DNA from: Paenibacillus_S vulneris
GTDB lineage: Bacteria > Bacillota > Bacilli > Paenibacillales > NBRC-103111
Direction: 5' to 3'
DNA: 64,000 nt
Assembly (NCBI RefSeq): GCF_039543185.1
Contig: NZ_BAABJG010000026.1
Location: 62,001-126,000, forward strand
Positions 42,491 to 51,159 of the stretch are shown here, in pieces. Each line of letters opens with the position of its first letter. Positions within the stretch are counted from its first letter, which is position 1. The notes below the pieces were generated by a model. It made no database searches. It worked only from the letters and a program-made list of their open reading frames with translations, and was not told the DNA's origin. Position numbers and translations under genes: made by a program.

Positions 42491-44464
42491 CTACTCCTCG
42501 AACTCGGTAAAGTTGACATTCTCGACAATCCAACGCTTCCGCGGGTCTACTTTTTCCCCCATTAGCGTCGAAACGCGCCGTTCCGCTTTAGCCGCGTCCT
42601 CAATCTTCACCTGCAGCAGCGTCCGGGTTGCCGGGTCCATCGTCGTTTCCCACAATTGATCCGGATTCATCTCCCCTAAGCCTTTGTAACGCTGCAGTTC
42701 CACGTTTTTGCCCAATTCCTTGGTCAGTACATGGAGCTGCTCATCCGTCCACGCGTAGCGGACTGTAGTATTTTTCCCTGATTTCTTCGTCAGCTTATAC
42801 AGCGGCGGCTGAGCAATAAAAACTTTGCCTGAATCGATCAGCGGCTTCATATAGCGATAGAAGAACGTAAGCAGCAGCACTTGAATATGAGCGCCATCTG
42901 TATCGGCATCCGTCATAATAATGATCTTCGCATAGTTGCTTTCCGATGCGTCGAATTCCGGTCCTACGCCAGCCCCGATGGTGGCAATGATCGCCTTATA
43001 CTCGTCGTTTTTCATGATGTCGAGCAGCTTGGCCTTTTCAGGATTCATCGGTTTTCCCTTGAGCGGCAGGATCGCCTGATGCTTCGAATCCCGCCCCTGC
43101 TTGGCAGAGCCGCCGGCGGAATCACCTTCCACGATGAACAGCTCATTACGCGAATAATCCTTGGATTGAGCCGGCGTCAGCTTGCCGCCCAGATTAGAGC
43201 TCTCGCTCTTTCCTTTCTTACCGCTGCGCACTTCTTCACGCGCTTTCCGCGCGGCTTCGCGGGCCTTGGCGGATTGAACGGCTTTTTTCATAATCATTTG
43301 CGCTACTTGGGGATTTTCCTCCAGGAAAACCGCCATCTTATCCGATACGACGGAATCGACCACGCTGCGGGCCGAAGCGCTGCCCAGCTGATCCTTCGTC
43401 TGGCCGACGAATTCTACTTCCCCCATCTTAATGTTGATTACGCACATCATGCCTTCGCGCAGGTCCTGGCCGTCAAGGTTTTTATCCTTTTCCTTCAAGA
43501 TGCCCGATTTTCTGGCGTAATCGTTCATAACGCGGGTATATGCCGTTTTGAAGCCCGTTTCATGCGTACCGCCTCCGCGGGTCGGAATCGAGTTCACGAA
43601 GGAAACGATCGTTTCGGTATAGCCGTCATTGTACTGCAGCGCCACTTCGACTTCGATATCGTCCTTCTCGGCGCTAAAATGAATCACTTCATGCAGCACA
43701 TTTTTTTCTTCATTCAAAAACTTGACGAACTGGCTGGCGCCGCCCTCGTATTGAAACGTCTCCTGTTTATCGGAACGCTCGTCCTTAATCGTCACCTGCA
43801 AGCCGGAATTAAGAAAGGCAATCTCTTGTAAGCGCTCCAGCAGCGTATCGTAGTTAACAGACGTTCCGCCCTGGAACACCCTTTTGTCCGGTTTGAACGT
43901 TACTTTGGTTCCTGTCTGCCGGGTGTTGCCAATGACCTCAAGACCGGTTGTCGGTTCGCCGACATGCTCTACGCCTTTGTCGTCAACCCAATACTCGAAC
44001 CGTTGACGATGAGTTTTACCTTCCCGATAGATCGTAACCTCCAGCCATTCAGACAACGCGTTCGTAACGGAAGCACCTACGCCGTGCAGGCCCCCGGATT
44101 TTTTGTATCCTCCTCCGCCAAACTTGCCTCCGGCGTGCAGAATCGTAAAGACGACTTGCGGCGTAGGGATTCCTATCTTGTGCATACCTGTCGGGATCCC
44201 GCGGCCATTATCCTGAACCGTTATCGATTGGTCCTTATGTATCGTCACGTCGATTTTTGTACAAAATTTGGCAAGATGCTCATCGACGGCATTATCGACA
44301 ATTTCCCAAATCAGATGGTGCAAACCCGAAGTGCTTGTACTGCCTATGTACATTCCCGGTCTTTTGCGGACCGCCACAAGTCCTTCGAGTACTTGTATAT
44401 CATCGGCGCCGTAGTCCGTGCGCTCGGTGGTGGAGTCGGTAAACAAATCTACCTGTTCCGTCAT
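42491..44464 (-). CDS. parE: DNA topoisomerase IV subunit B
   Basis: 657 residues. The GHKL ATPase has 'EIVDNAVDEHLAKF', 'VQDNGRGIPTGMH' and 'KSGGLHGVGASVTNALSEW'. The TOPRIM metal site has 'IVEGDSAGGSAKQGRD' and 'MTDADTDGAHIQVLLLTF'. The 'RYKGLGEMNPDQLWETTMDP' end is conserved. The 'KGKPMNPEKAKLLDIMKNDE' form fits ParE of Firmicutes. First gene of parE-parC. Confidence 0.95.
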   Translation of the reverse strand: MTEQVDLFTDSTTERTDYGADDIQVLEGLVAVRKRPGMYIGSTSTSGLHHLIWEIVDNAVDEHLAKFCTKIDVTIHKDQSITVQDNGRGIPTGMHKIGIPTPQVVFTILHAGGKFGGGGYKKSGGLHGVGASVTNALSEWLEVTIYREGKTHRQRFEYWVDDKGVEHVGEPTTGLEVIGNTRQTGTKVTFKPDKRVFQGGTSVNYDTLLERLQEIAFLNSGLQVTIKDERSDKQETFQYEGGASQFVKFLNEEKNVLHEVIHFSAEKDDIEVEVALQYNDGYTETIVSFVNSIPTRGGGTHETGFKTAYTRVMNDYARKSGILKEKDKNLDGQDLREGMMCVINIKMGEVEFVGQTKDQLGSASARSVVDSVVSDKMAVFLEENPQVAQMIMKKAVQSAKAREAARKAREEVRSGKKGKSESSNLGGKLTPAQSKDYSRNELFIVEGDSAGGSAKQGRDSKHQAILPLKGKPMNPEKAKLLDIMKNDEYKAIIATIGAGVGPEFDASESNYAKIIIMTDADTDGAHIQVLLLTFFYRYMKPLIDSGKVFIAQPPLYKLTKKSGKNTTVRYAWTDEQLHVLTKELGKNVELQRYKGLGEMNPDQLWETTMDPATRTLLQVKIEDAAKAERRVSTLMGEKVDPRKRWIVENVNFTEFEE

Positions 44465-44525
44465 CGAAGCCCCCCCTTTACTCCTGAAGCTCTAGTTCTA
44501 TTGTGCATTATAACATCTCGTTGTG

Positions 44526-45518
44526 TTAGTTCAATATATCTTTTTTCGTGAAGACCGTAAAGGATACGATAATAGATACGACTCCCCAAACGGTCAAAAC
44601 CATCAAAGAAAACGGTAAATCCATGCCCTTTATCGGCGGCAGACTGCCCGTTAAATAGTCGGTCAGACGCAAATTGACCATAAATAAATATTTTGCCGTC
44701 TCCCAAGAGGATACCATATTTGTCAAGATGGTGCCGGAGATCAGCACGGCGAGCATAAGTCCCATTCCCGCGGCGGTGCTGCGGATTAGCACGGAAACCA
44801 TCAAGGACATGACAGCTACAATGATCGCCGCATACCACACCAGGCCGAACTCCATGATTAAGTACAGCCATTGCTGCACCGGCCGAACGTAGGAGGTGTC
44901 CACCTCGGAGCCGACAATTTTAAAGCCGAAAAATACAGGCATGTCCCAGCCGCCGTAGCCAAACACAATGCCTGAAATCAAATAACAAAGCAGTGCGGTA
45001 CAGGTAACAACCAGCGATGTAAATAAAACTAAACTGATCAGCTTGCTCAGCAAGATTTTCCATCTTCCGACGGGCCTTGTCAAGAGAAGCTTTATCGTAC
45101 CCGTCGAATGCTCGGAGGACACGAGGTCTGAGGCGATAACCATAACCATGAGCGGAATGAACAGCCCCACTGCGTTTTTAATAAATTCTCTTGTAAAGGT
45201 TACCCCGTTTGGCGACGCCGGATTCACATCTTTATCCAAGTAGTATTGAGCGAGCATAACTTCAACCTTGCGGAACTGCTTCCATTCTTCCGGAACACGC
45301 GCACTGCCGATGCTTCTCGTATAGTCGACAATCTTCTGCCTTTGCTCCGCCCGCCAGTCGGTTGTACCGAACTGCTTAAGATTATTCTGGGATACTTTCA
45401 GCTGGGCATAAGTAAACATCGGGATGAGGGCGGCCAAGATGAGCAGCACGACTAACAGCCGCTTCTTTTTTATAATTTTGATACATTCGTTTTTCACTAA
45501 CGGATATACGCTAACCAA
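44526..45518 (-). CDS. ABC-2 type transporter permease
   Basis: 330 residues with an N-terminal anchor ('LLVVLLILAALIPMFTYAQL') followed by a long extracellular loop and five further membrane helices (for example 'LFIPLMVMVIASDLVSSEHSTGTIKLLLTRPVGRWKILLSKL' in outline). The 'SSEHSTGTIKLLLTRPV' stretch is typical of NatB/BcrB-like ABC-2 permeases. TTG start at 45518 with GGAGGGG upstream. It overlaps the ATPase gene by 8 bp, so it is its partner. Substrate not assigned; peptide antibiotic or sodium export are family options. Confidence 0.88.
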   Translation of the reverse strand: MVSVYPLVKNECIKIIKKKRLLVVLLILAALIPMFTYAQLKVSQNNLKQFGTTDWRAEQRQKIVDYTRSIGSARVPEEWKQFRKVEVMLAQYYLDKDVNPASPNGVTFTREFIKNAVGLFIPLMVMVIASDLVSSEHSTGTIKLLLTRPVGRWKILLSKLISLVLFTSLVVTCTALLCYLISGIVFGYGGWDMPVFFGFKIVGSEVDTSYVRPVQQWLYLIMEFGLVWYAAIIVAVMSLMVSVLIRSTAAGMGLMLAVLISGTILTNMVSSWETAKYLFMVNLRLTDYLTGSLPPIKGMDLPFSLMVLTVWGVVSIIVSFTVFTKKDILN

Positions 45519-46473
45519 TACGTTTCCCCTCCGTTAAGCTTAAAAATAAATCCTCGAGCGTCGGGCTCTTCGTTTCGACCCCGTACAGCTGGATACCGGC
45601 CTCTACCATAGCACGTGTCAATGCAGGAATGTCATCGGGATTCAGCTGCGTAATGATATCGTGTACAGCCGCATCTCCCCCGCCCGTCTCTTCCTGCTTC
45701 AGAACGATTTCCAGCACCTGAATATCCGGCTTCGCTTCCAGCAGCTGAACGGCCTTCACTACCGGCGCTACACGCCAAATCACACGGCTTGCCGACTCAT
45801 CGATCAGTGACTCTACCGCGCCGACCTTGATGACCTCCCCGTGCGTAATGATCGCTACCCGATCACACATCTGTTGGATTTCACTCAGCAGGTGGCTTGA
45901 AACGAACAAGCTTAAGCCCGTTTGAGCCAGCTTCTTGATAAATTCCCGCATCTCCTTGATCCCCTGAGGATCAAGACCGTTCGTGGGCTCGTCGAGTATC
46001 AGCAGCTTCGGACGGTTCAGCAGCGCCTGAGCAATTCCAAGCCGTTGACGCATCCCGAGCGAGTAGGTTTTCACCTTATCGTGAATCCGCGCATCCATCC
46101 CGACAATATCGACCACTTCTTGAATCCTTTGTTCATCAATTCCGGGAAGCATCCGGGCAAAGTGCTCCAGGTTCTCCCATCCGCTTAGATAGGAGTACAG
46201 CTCAGGGTTTTCAACGATACAACCGACATATTGGAGCGCTTCGTCATGATTTTTATGCACATCATGCCCGCATATCGTTATCGACCCCTCCGTCGGGGTG
46301 ATGAGATCGACCAGCATGCGGATTGTCGTCGTTTTCCCCGAGCCGTTAGGGCCAAGAAACCCGAAGATTTCGCCTGCGTACACCTCAAACGAGATTCCCT
46401 TGATAATCTGCTTTTTCTTAATCGTTTTTTTGACATTATTGACTGACAGGACAACTTCCGGTTGGCTTCCCAT
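45511..46473 (-). CDS. ABC transporter ATP-binding protein (BcrA/NatA-like)
   Basis: 320 residues. Walker A 'LGPNGSGKTTTIRMLVDL', signature 'YSLGMRQRLGIAQALL', Walker B 'LLILDEPTNGLDPQG' and H-loop 'VSSHLLSEI'. A C-terminal domain of about 90 residues ends 'SPTLEDLFLSLTEG', as in BcrA/DrrA-type drug exporters. It forms a unit with the ABC-2 permease downstream and follows the SGNH hydrolase gene by 46 bp. Confidence 0.92.
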   Translation of the reverse strand: MGSQPEVVLSVNNVKKTIKKKQIIKGISFEVYAGEIFGFLGPNGSGKTTTIRMLVDLITPTEGSITICGHDVHKNHDEALQYVGCIVENPELYSYLSGWENLEHFARMLPGIDEQRIQEVVDIVGMDARIHDKVKTYSLGMRQRLGIAQALLNRPKLLILDEPTNGLDPQGIKEMREFIKKLAQTGLSLFVSSHLLSEIQQMCDRVAIITHGEVIKVGAVESLIDESASRVIWRVAPVVKAVQLLEAKPDIQVLEIVLKQEETGGGDAAVHDIITQLNPDDIPALTRAMVEAGIQLYGVETKSPTLEDLFLSLTEGKRIG

Positions 46474-46519
46474 TGCTCTGTTCTCTCCCTTATCTCATGG
46501 TCCGGTGATGCACTTTTGG

Positions 46520-47344
46520 CTATTTGACGATTTGGACGATTCGATCGGCTATCCGTTCATAGCCGTCCTGATTAGGGTGAAAATGATCCGTATACAAATA
46601 TTTGTTGAGATTCAGCTCGAACAAATCCGCCGTAGGGACGACCACCATATGAGGATAGCGGTTCGCGATTTCGAATGCCGCCTGATTCCATTTTTGAATC
46701 AGCAGCGAGCCTTCTCTTTTCTCATCCAAATCAAGAAACGGATGGTATAGCCCGACATAGCAAACAATAGCATTCGGATTTTGCTTGGCGATCGTATCCA
46801 GAATCTGTTCTAGCCGCTTTAACGCTTCCGGCATTCTGTCCAGCGCGGCTTTAGGGTTAAAGCCCTCATCCTTCTGCCCCGTGAAAATCCCTTGCCCGCC
46901 TTCGAACAAATCGTTGCCTCCCGCCGTTAACAGGATCAGATCGGCTTGAGCGATCGCGGTGCTCATGTCTTTTTTCTCTGCCATATCCTTCAAAATATCG
47001 CCGGTTCTAAATCCCGGTATGGCAAAGTTATTGAGAATAAACACCGGCTTACCGAGCTGCTTCTCCAGCTTTTCCTTTGTTTGACCGACATAGCCCCTTC
47101 CCGATAAATCGCCGGTTCCCGCACTTAAGGAATCGCCTAAGGCGACGATTTGGATCTTATCCTTCGAAACAAGCGACGAGTCCTGGGGCTTGGCCGCCTC
47201 CTGCGGGGGTGCAGCCTCCGTCTGCTCTACCTTCTTTGGATAAATAATCTGGTTGATTGCATAAACAAAGCCAAATACGCACAGCAAAGTGGACAATAAT
47301 GCGGCCAACCCGACGGTTCGCCACAAAAATCGAGTGGATAGCAA
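46520..47344 (-). CDS. SGNH/GDSL-family hydrolase, membrane-anchored
   Basis: 274 residues. An N-terminal signal anchor ('VGLAALLSTLLCVFGFVYAI') and an Ala/Pro/Gln-rich spacer precede the catalytic domain. Block I 'IVALGDSLSAGTGDLSGRGY' has the nucleophile Ser, block III 'LLTAGGNDLF' the Asn, and block V 'YTDHFHPNQDGYERIA' the Asp and His. These esterases act on lipids or acylated wall glycans outside the membrane. TTG start with AAAGGGGAG upstream. It precedes the ABC-2 transporter genes and may be in one operon with them. Confidence 0.9.
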   Translation of the reverse strand: MLSTRFLWRTVGLAALLSTLLCVFGFVYAINQIIYPKKVEQTEAAPPQEAAKPQDSSLVSKDKIQIVALGDSLSAGTGDLSGRGYVGQTKEKLEKQLGKPVFILNNFAIPGFRTGDILKDMAEKKDMSTAIAQADLILLTAGGNDLFEGGQGIFTGQKDEGFNPKAALDRMPEALKRLEQILDTIAKQNPNAIVCYVGLYHPFLDLDEKREGSLLIQKWNQAAFEIANRYPHMVVVPTADLFELNLNKYLYTDHFHPNQDGYERIADRIVQIVK

Positions 47345-47496
47345 GACAACTTCTCCCCTTTACCAACATTCGACATATAAAAGTCGCTTTCATTTTAGAG
47401 TAGCGGTTTATGAGCAGATTTGCAAATGTGCGTCCCGTAAAAAGTTGATTCATGCGAACGCAATAGGTATAAGCCTTGCAGAGTTTCTGGAAACAG

Positions 47497-47530
47497 CAAA
47501 AAACCGGGAGATTTCCATCAAATCCCGGTT
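47497..47530 (-). terminator. intrinsic terminator of the M23 peptidase gene
   Basis: AACCGGGA (47502-47509) with TCCCGGTT (47523-47530), followed on the minus strand by TTTTTTGC. Confidence 0.85.
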
Positions 47531-47606
47531 CCTGCATTCTATTATAACCCCAGGCTTCCCGCTTCAAACTACGTGTTGCCTACATTTCTTTTCCATTCCA
47601 ACTGCG

Positions 47607-48995
47607 TTAATCAGATAGTTTCCCGAGATATTTTAACGGATTTTGCTGTACGTCACCTTTCCGCACCTCAAAGTGCAGATGGACCCCCGTTGCATTCCCC
47701 GTACTTCCCATGATTCCGATTTTTTCACCTTTTTGCACGTTTTCCCCTTCTGTAACCGCTATTTTGCTTAGATGCCCGTATAACGTGCTGTATCCGTTCT
47801 GATGATCGAGGATGATGCAGTTGCCATACCCGGTCTTCCATCCGGCAAAGCTCACGGTCCCATAGTCTGCCGCCATAATGTTCGACTGTTCGGATACCAT
47901 ATCCGTGCCCGGGTGAAACGAGCCCCACCTTTGACCATAGTCGCTGGTCAGCTTGGGACGATAAACCGGCCATATGAACGTACCGGTGCCAACTCCCGGA
48001 ATGATTTTCGTACCTTTCTTCACCACGGCTTTCTTGGCCGGCTGAATCGTTTTTTCCCCGGAAAGACTCTCTCCAACAAGCTCGCCGTTAATTTTGGTGA
48101 TCAGGTAGCTTTTCTCCATTAAACCGTTTTCACCAATCTCCATCGTCTCCTGGTTTCCGGCTTTCATGGTGCTATCCTCTATGTACTCTATATCATAAGG
48201 CACATCGACCGTTTCGACATGCCGCTCAACCGTTTTTACGGCAAGCAAAGGCTGAAGAACCGTGAGATTCAGCACGTCTCCGACATGGATAACTGAATTT
48301 TTGATAAATGGGTTGTTATCATAGATTACTTTCTGGCTGATATGGAACTTATACGCGATGCAAGACACACAGTCCCCGCGTTGAACGGTATATTGAATCG
48401 GCTGGACACCTCCCGTTTCGATGGCCGCAAGCAGCTCGTCACTGTTCGCGACTTCTTCGGGCCGGATTTCCAGCTTCGCCAGCTCCACCTGTTGAACAAA
48501 CTCTACGGATTGGAGATTCGACGCAGAGTCAGGGGACACAAATTTAGTTTTATACCGGTTCAGCAGCGCGTTCACAGCCTCCTCATCCTTTAAAACGCCA
48601 AGAGGCTTGCCGTCGATAAGAATCTGAACGCCGCTTGTCCGAACGGTCGCTCTTTGTTCGAGCTTCTCCAATACCTGCGCATTATCAAATGCCGCCTTGT
48701 ATTCGCGTTCCCGGACATAATGAATATCTCCGATACGAAGCTCCGTCTGCACGGAGGGAAACGAGAGCCTGGCCTGCTCCTGCTTCCGGAACAGCCAGTC
48801 GCGGACGACGTCCGTCGAATCAACGGCTCCAATTCTTTCCGTTCCCACAAAAACTTGATAACGAGTTACCATATGGTTCAGCATATAGACATAAGCAGAG
48901 GACAAAAATATAATGAGCACCGTCATAAAGCTAAAGCCGACGACCAACCATTTATTCTTCCAGCCTACTATGTAATCCACATGTACCTCCCGCAA
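47607..48995 (-). CDS. M23-family endopeptidase with LysM and G5 domains
   Basis: 462 residues. N-terminal membrane anchor at about 13-35. A LysM-like domain lies at about 198-247 ('YTVQRGDCVSCIAYKFHIS', 'NPFIKNSVIHVGDVLNL'). A G5 domain ('VPYDIEYIEDSTMKAG', 'GEKTIQPAKKAVVKKGT') precedes the peptidase M23 core: first His-Asp 'SFHPGTDMVS', and 'GVHLHFEVRKG' with the last zinc ligands. These enzymes cut peptidoglycan cross-bridges. The LysM domain would hold it on the wall while the anchor keeps it at the membrane; a role in growth or sporulation is possible. Confidence 0.9.
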   Translation of the reverse strand: MREVHVDYIVGWKNKWLVVGFSFMTVLIIFLSSAYVYMLNHMVTRYQVFVGTERIGAVDSTDVVRDWLFRKQEQARLSFPSVQTELRIGDIHYVREREYKAAFDNAQVLEKLEQRATVRTSGVQILIDGKPLGVLKDEEAVNALLNRYKTKFVSPDSASNLQSVEFVQQVELAKLEIRPEEVANSDELLAAIETGGVQPIQYTVQRGDCVSCIAYKFHISQKVIYDNNPFIKNSVIHVGDVLNLTVLQPLLAVKTVERHVETVDVPYDIEYIEDSTMKAGNQETMEIGENGLMEKSYLITKINGELVGESLSGEKTIQPAKKAVVKKGTKIIPGVGTGTFIWPVYRPKLTSDYGQRWGSFHPGTDMVSEQSNIMAADYGTVSFAGWKTGYGNCIILDHQNGYSTLYGHLSKIAVTEGENVQKGEKIGIMGSTGNATGVHLHFEVRKGDVQQNPLKYLGKLSD

Positions 48996-49050
48996 TCAGG
49001 TTTTGAAATGTCCACCTCCCTATCCTATTCCTGACGCTCGTCAAATAGCA

Positions 49051-49081
49051 CAAAAAAGGCACCCACCTTGTAGGGTGCCTT
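49051..49081 (-). terminator. intrinsic terminator distal to repeat copy C
   Basis: AAGGCACCC (49056-49064) pairs with GGGTGCCTT (49073-49081), followed on the minus strand by TTTTTTTGTG. It would end the ABC exporter transcript after repeat copy C. Confidence 0.85.
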
Positions 49082-49086
49082 CAGAT

Positions 49087-49282
49087 TGTCGAGAAACCTA
49101 TAAGGCTTGAACTATTGCTAATATACTACGGTGGGGTATGCCCCTCCAGCCGCTGTTGAAACCCGTGAAAGGGATCAGATTTAGTGGTATTTTCACGGGT
49201 TTCAAAGGCGGACGTAAACTCTTCCGAGGAATACCCCACCTCCATATTTAGCAAAGTTTTCACAAAACTAGGTTTCTCGACA
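49087..49282. repeat. structured palindromic repeat element, copy C
   Basis: 196 bp with perfect 14-bp ends TGTCGAGAAACCTA (49087-49100) and TAGGTTTCTCGACA (49269-49282), identical over 12 bp to copy A. Second stem GGTGGGGTAT (49130-49139) with ATACCCCACC (49231-49240), 10/10. Third stem TGAAACCCGTGAAA (49157-49170) with TTTCACGGGTTTCA (49191-49204), 14/14 but with a sequence unlike stem three of copy B. Read on the minus strand, CAACAGCG-C-GGAGGGG-ATACCC-ACC is shared with copy B. It is flanked by two nearly identical hairpins (49056-49081 and 49288-49309). Confidence 0.85.
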
Positions 49283-49287
49283 GACTC

Positions 49288-49309
49288 AAGGCACCTTGTA
49301 AGGTGCCTT
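49288..49309. terminator. gene-proximal hairpin duplicating the terminator next to repeat copy C
   Basis: AAGGCACCTT (49288-49297) with AAGGTGCCTT (49300-49309), a perfect 10-bp stem. It starts 6 bp after the ABC exporter stop. No T-run follows on the minus strand because the repeat element begins there. It is nearly the same sequence as the hairpin at 49056-49081. Confidence 0.65.
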
Positions 49310-49314
49310 CTTCG

Positions 49315-51159
49315 TTATCCAACCTCGCGCAGAAAACGATACTGCGCTTGAATCAAGCCGTAGTAGATGCCTTTTTGCTTCATCAATTCCTCATGATTGC
49401 CCTGCTCCATAATGTTCCCATGATCGAGAACGACGATATGATCGGCATTGCGGATTGTCGATAACCGATGCGCGATAATGAAGGAGGTTCTACCGGCCAG
49501 CAGCGTCTTCAGTGCCTCCTGGATTTTCAGCTCGGTCTCCGTGTCGATACTTGCGGTCGCCTCATCCAATATCAGCACGCGGGGATCTGCGAGCAGCGCC
49601 CTGGCAAAGGAAATTAACTGCCTTTGACCCATTGACAGCACGTTGCCGCGCTCCTGTACTTCCGTATCGTAGCCTTGAGGCAGGTTAACGATAAAATCAT
49701 GCGCCCGGACGGCTTTAGCCACGAATTCGATCTCTTCATCCGTCGCGTCTAAACGTCCGAAACGAATATTATCTTTAATCGTTCCCGAGAAAATAAAGGT
49801 ATCCTGAAGCACAATCCCCACCTGGGATCTCAGGCTGGGAATCGCGACATCCCTGATATCATGGCCGTCTATCGTAATAGACCCTCCAGTGACATCGTAA
49901 AAACGGCAGAGCAAGTTGATAATCGTACTTTTACCGGATCCGGTATGGCCGACGAGCGCTATGGATTGGCCTGCTTTAACGCTGAGATCGATGCCTTTGA
50001 GCGCAAGTCTGCCCGGCTCATACTCGAATTCGACTTTTTTAAGCTCAATATCCCCTTGAACTCGAGGTAGTACTTTAGCCTCTTGCGCTTCTTCCACATT
50101 CGGCTTTTCATCGATGAATTCAAAGATCCGCTCGGAGGAGGCCATCGCAATCAGCATTTGGGAATACATTTGTCCAAGCCGGTTGATAGGCTCCCAAAAG
50201 TGCCCGATATAAGTTGCAAAAGCTACCAGCAAGCCTACCGTAATCTCACCTTGTTGAATCAAATGAGCACCAAACCAGAACAAAATACAATAGCCGATGG
50301 CTCCCGTCACTTCAATAATCGGGTTGAACGACTGGTTTAAGGTCGAAGCCCGGTTCCAGGATTTATGGTTGTCAAGATTCATGTTATCGAAGAATGCGAT
50401 ATTTTCCTTTTCCTGCGTAAAGGCTTGCGTTACCTTGATGCCTTGAATACATTCGTTCAAATGCGCGTTGATTCTCGATTGCTTCGTCTGCACAACCTGC
50501 CAGGAACGGCGGATATGGACGCGAAGCTTCGTCGAGATGACGAACATGATCGGAACGGTAACAATGATCGCGGTGCCCAGCTTAATGTTATAGAACAGGA
50601 GAATCACGATAATACCAATGAGCTGAACACAGTCAATAAGCAGGTTGACAACCCCGTTTGTAAACAAATCCTGCAGGGAGTTGACATAGTTCGTAATCCT
50701 TACCAGAATCGAGCCTGCCGGCCATTTATCGAAAAATTTGAAGGAGAGCTTCTGTACATGGCTGAACAAATCATGTCTCAAATCATAGATGACCTTTTGC
50801 CCTATCATGTTGGTGTAACGAATGCGGTAATTGTTGGCGGCCCACTGAATCAGATACAGCGCCAGCATCCCGCTCACACACAGCAGAAGCAGCTTCGTGT
50901 TTCCTTCACGCAGCGCATGGTCGATCGCGTACGCGATCAGCAGCGGATTTAGCAGCTTGGTAAGGGCGCCTACGATCATCATCGTAATGATGACGGGAAG
51001 AATTTGCTTCGAATAGGGCTTTATGTACTGACTGAGCCGCTTCACCTGGACCCAGTCGAATTCTTTATCTAACTGCTCGTCGTCCTGATAGACAAACCTT
51101 TGACCTTCCTGCCCAGTCGGGTTAGCCTTTGCGGTCGCCGATTTTGCAGACTTGCTCAC
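49315..51159 (-). CDS. heterodimeric ABC exporter subunit with degenerate signature motif
   Basis: 614 residues. Exporter domain at about 45-350 with six helices. The NBD has Walker A 'GHTGSGKST' and a canonical Walker B 'VLILDEATASIDTE', but the signature reads 'LSMGQRQLISFARALL' instead of LSGGQ. This form belongs to the BmrD/YknV/YfiC half of heterodimeric exporters. It overlaps the partner gene by 4 bp, so the two are made together. Together they likely export drugs or peptides. Confidence 0.92.
   Translation of the reverse strand: MSKSAKSATAKANPTGQEGQRFVYQDDEQLDKEFDWVQVKRLSQYIKPYSKQILPVIITMMIVGALTKLLNPLLIAYAIDHALREGNTKLLLLCVSGMLALYLIQWAANNYRIRYTNMIGQKVIYDLRHDLFSHVQKLSFKFFDKWPAGSILVRITNYVNSLQDLFTNGVVNLLIDCVQLIGIIVILLFYNIKLGTAIIVTVPIMFVISTKLRVHIRRSWQVVQTKQSRINAHLNECIQGIKVTQAFTQEKENIAFFDNMNLDNHKSWNRASTLNQSFNPIIEVTGAIGYCILFWFGAHLIQQGEITVGLLVAFATYIGHFWEPINRLGQMYSQMLIAMASSERIFEFIDEKPNVEEAQEAKVLPRVQGDIELKKVEFEYEPGRLALKGIDLSVKAGQSIALVGHTGSGKSTIINLLCRFYDVTGGSITIDGHDIRDVAIPSLRSQVGIVLQDTFIFSGTIKDNIRFGRLDATDEEIEFVAKAVRAHDFIVNLPQGYDTEVQERGNVLSMGQRQLISFARALLADPRVLILDEATASIDTETELKIQEALKTLLAGRTSFIIAHRLSTIRNADHIVVLDHGNIMEQGNHEELMKQKGIYYGLIQAQYRFLREVG

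Noticed and set aside
42881..43831. 316-codon plus-strand ORF opposite parE
   Set aside because: It is a shadow of the well-conserved parE reading frame, without ribosome site or protein motifs.
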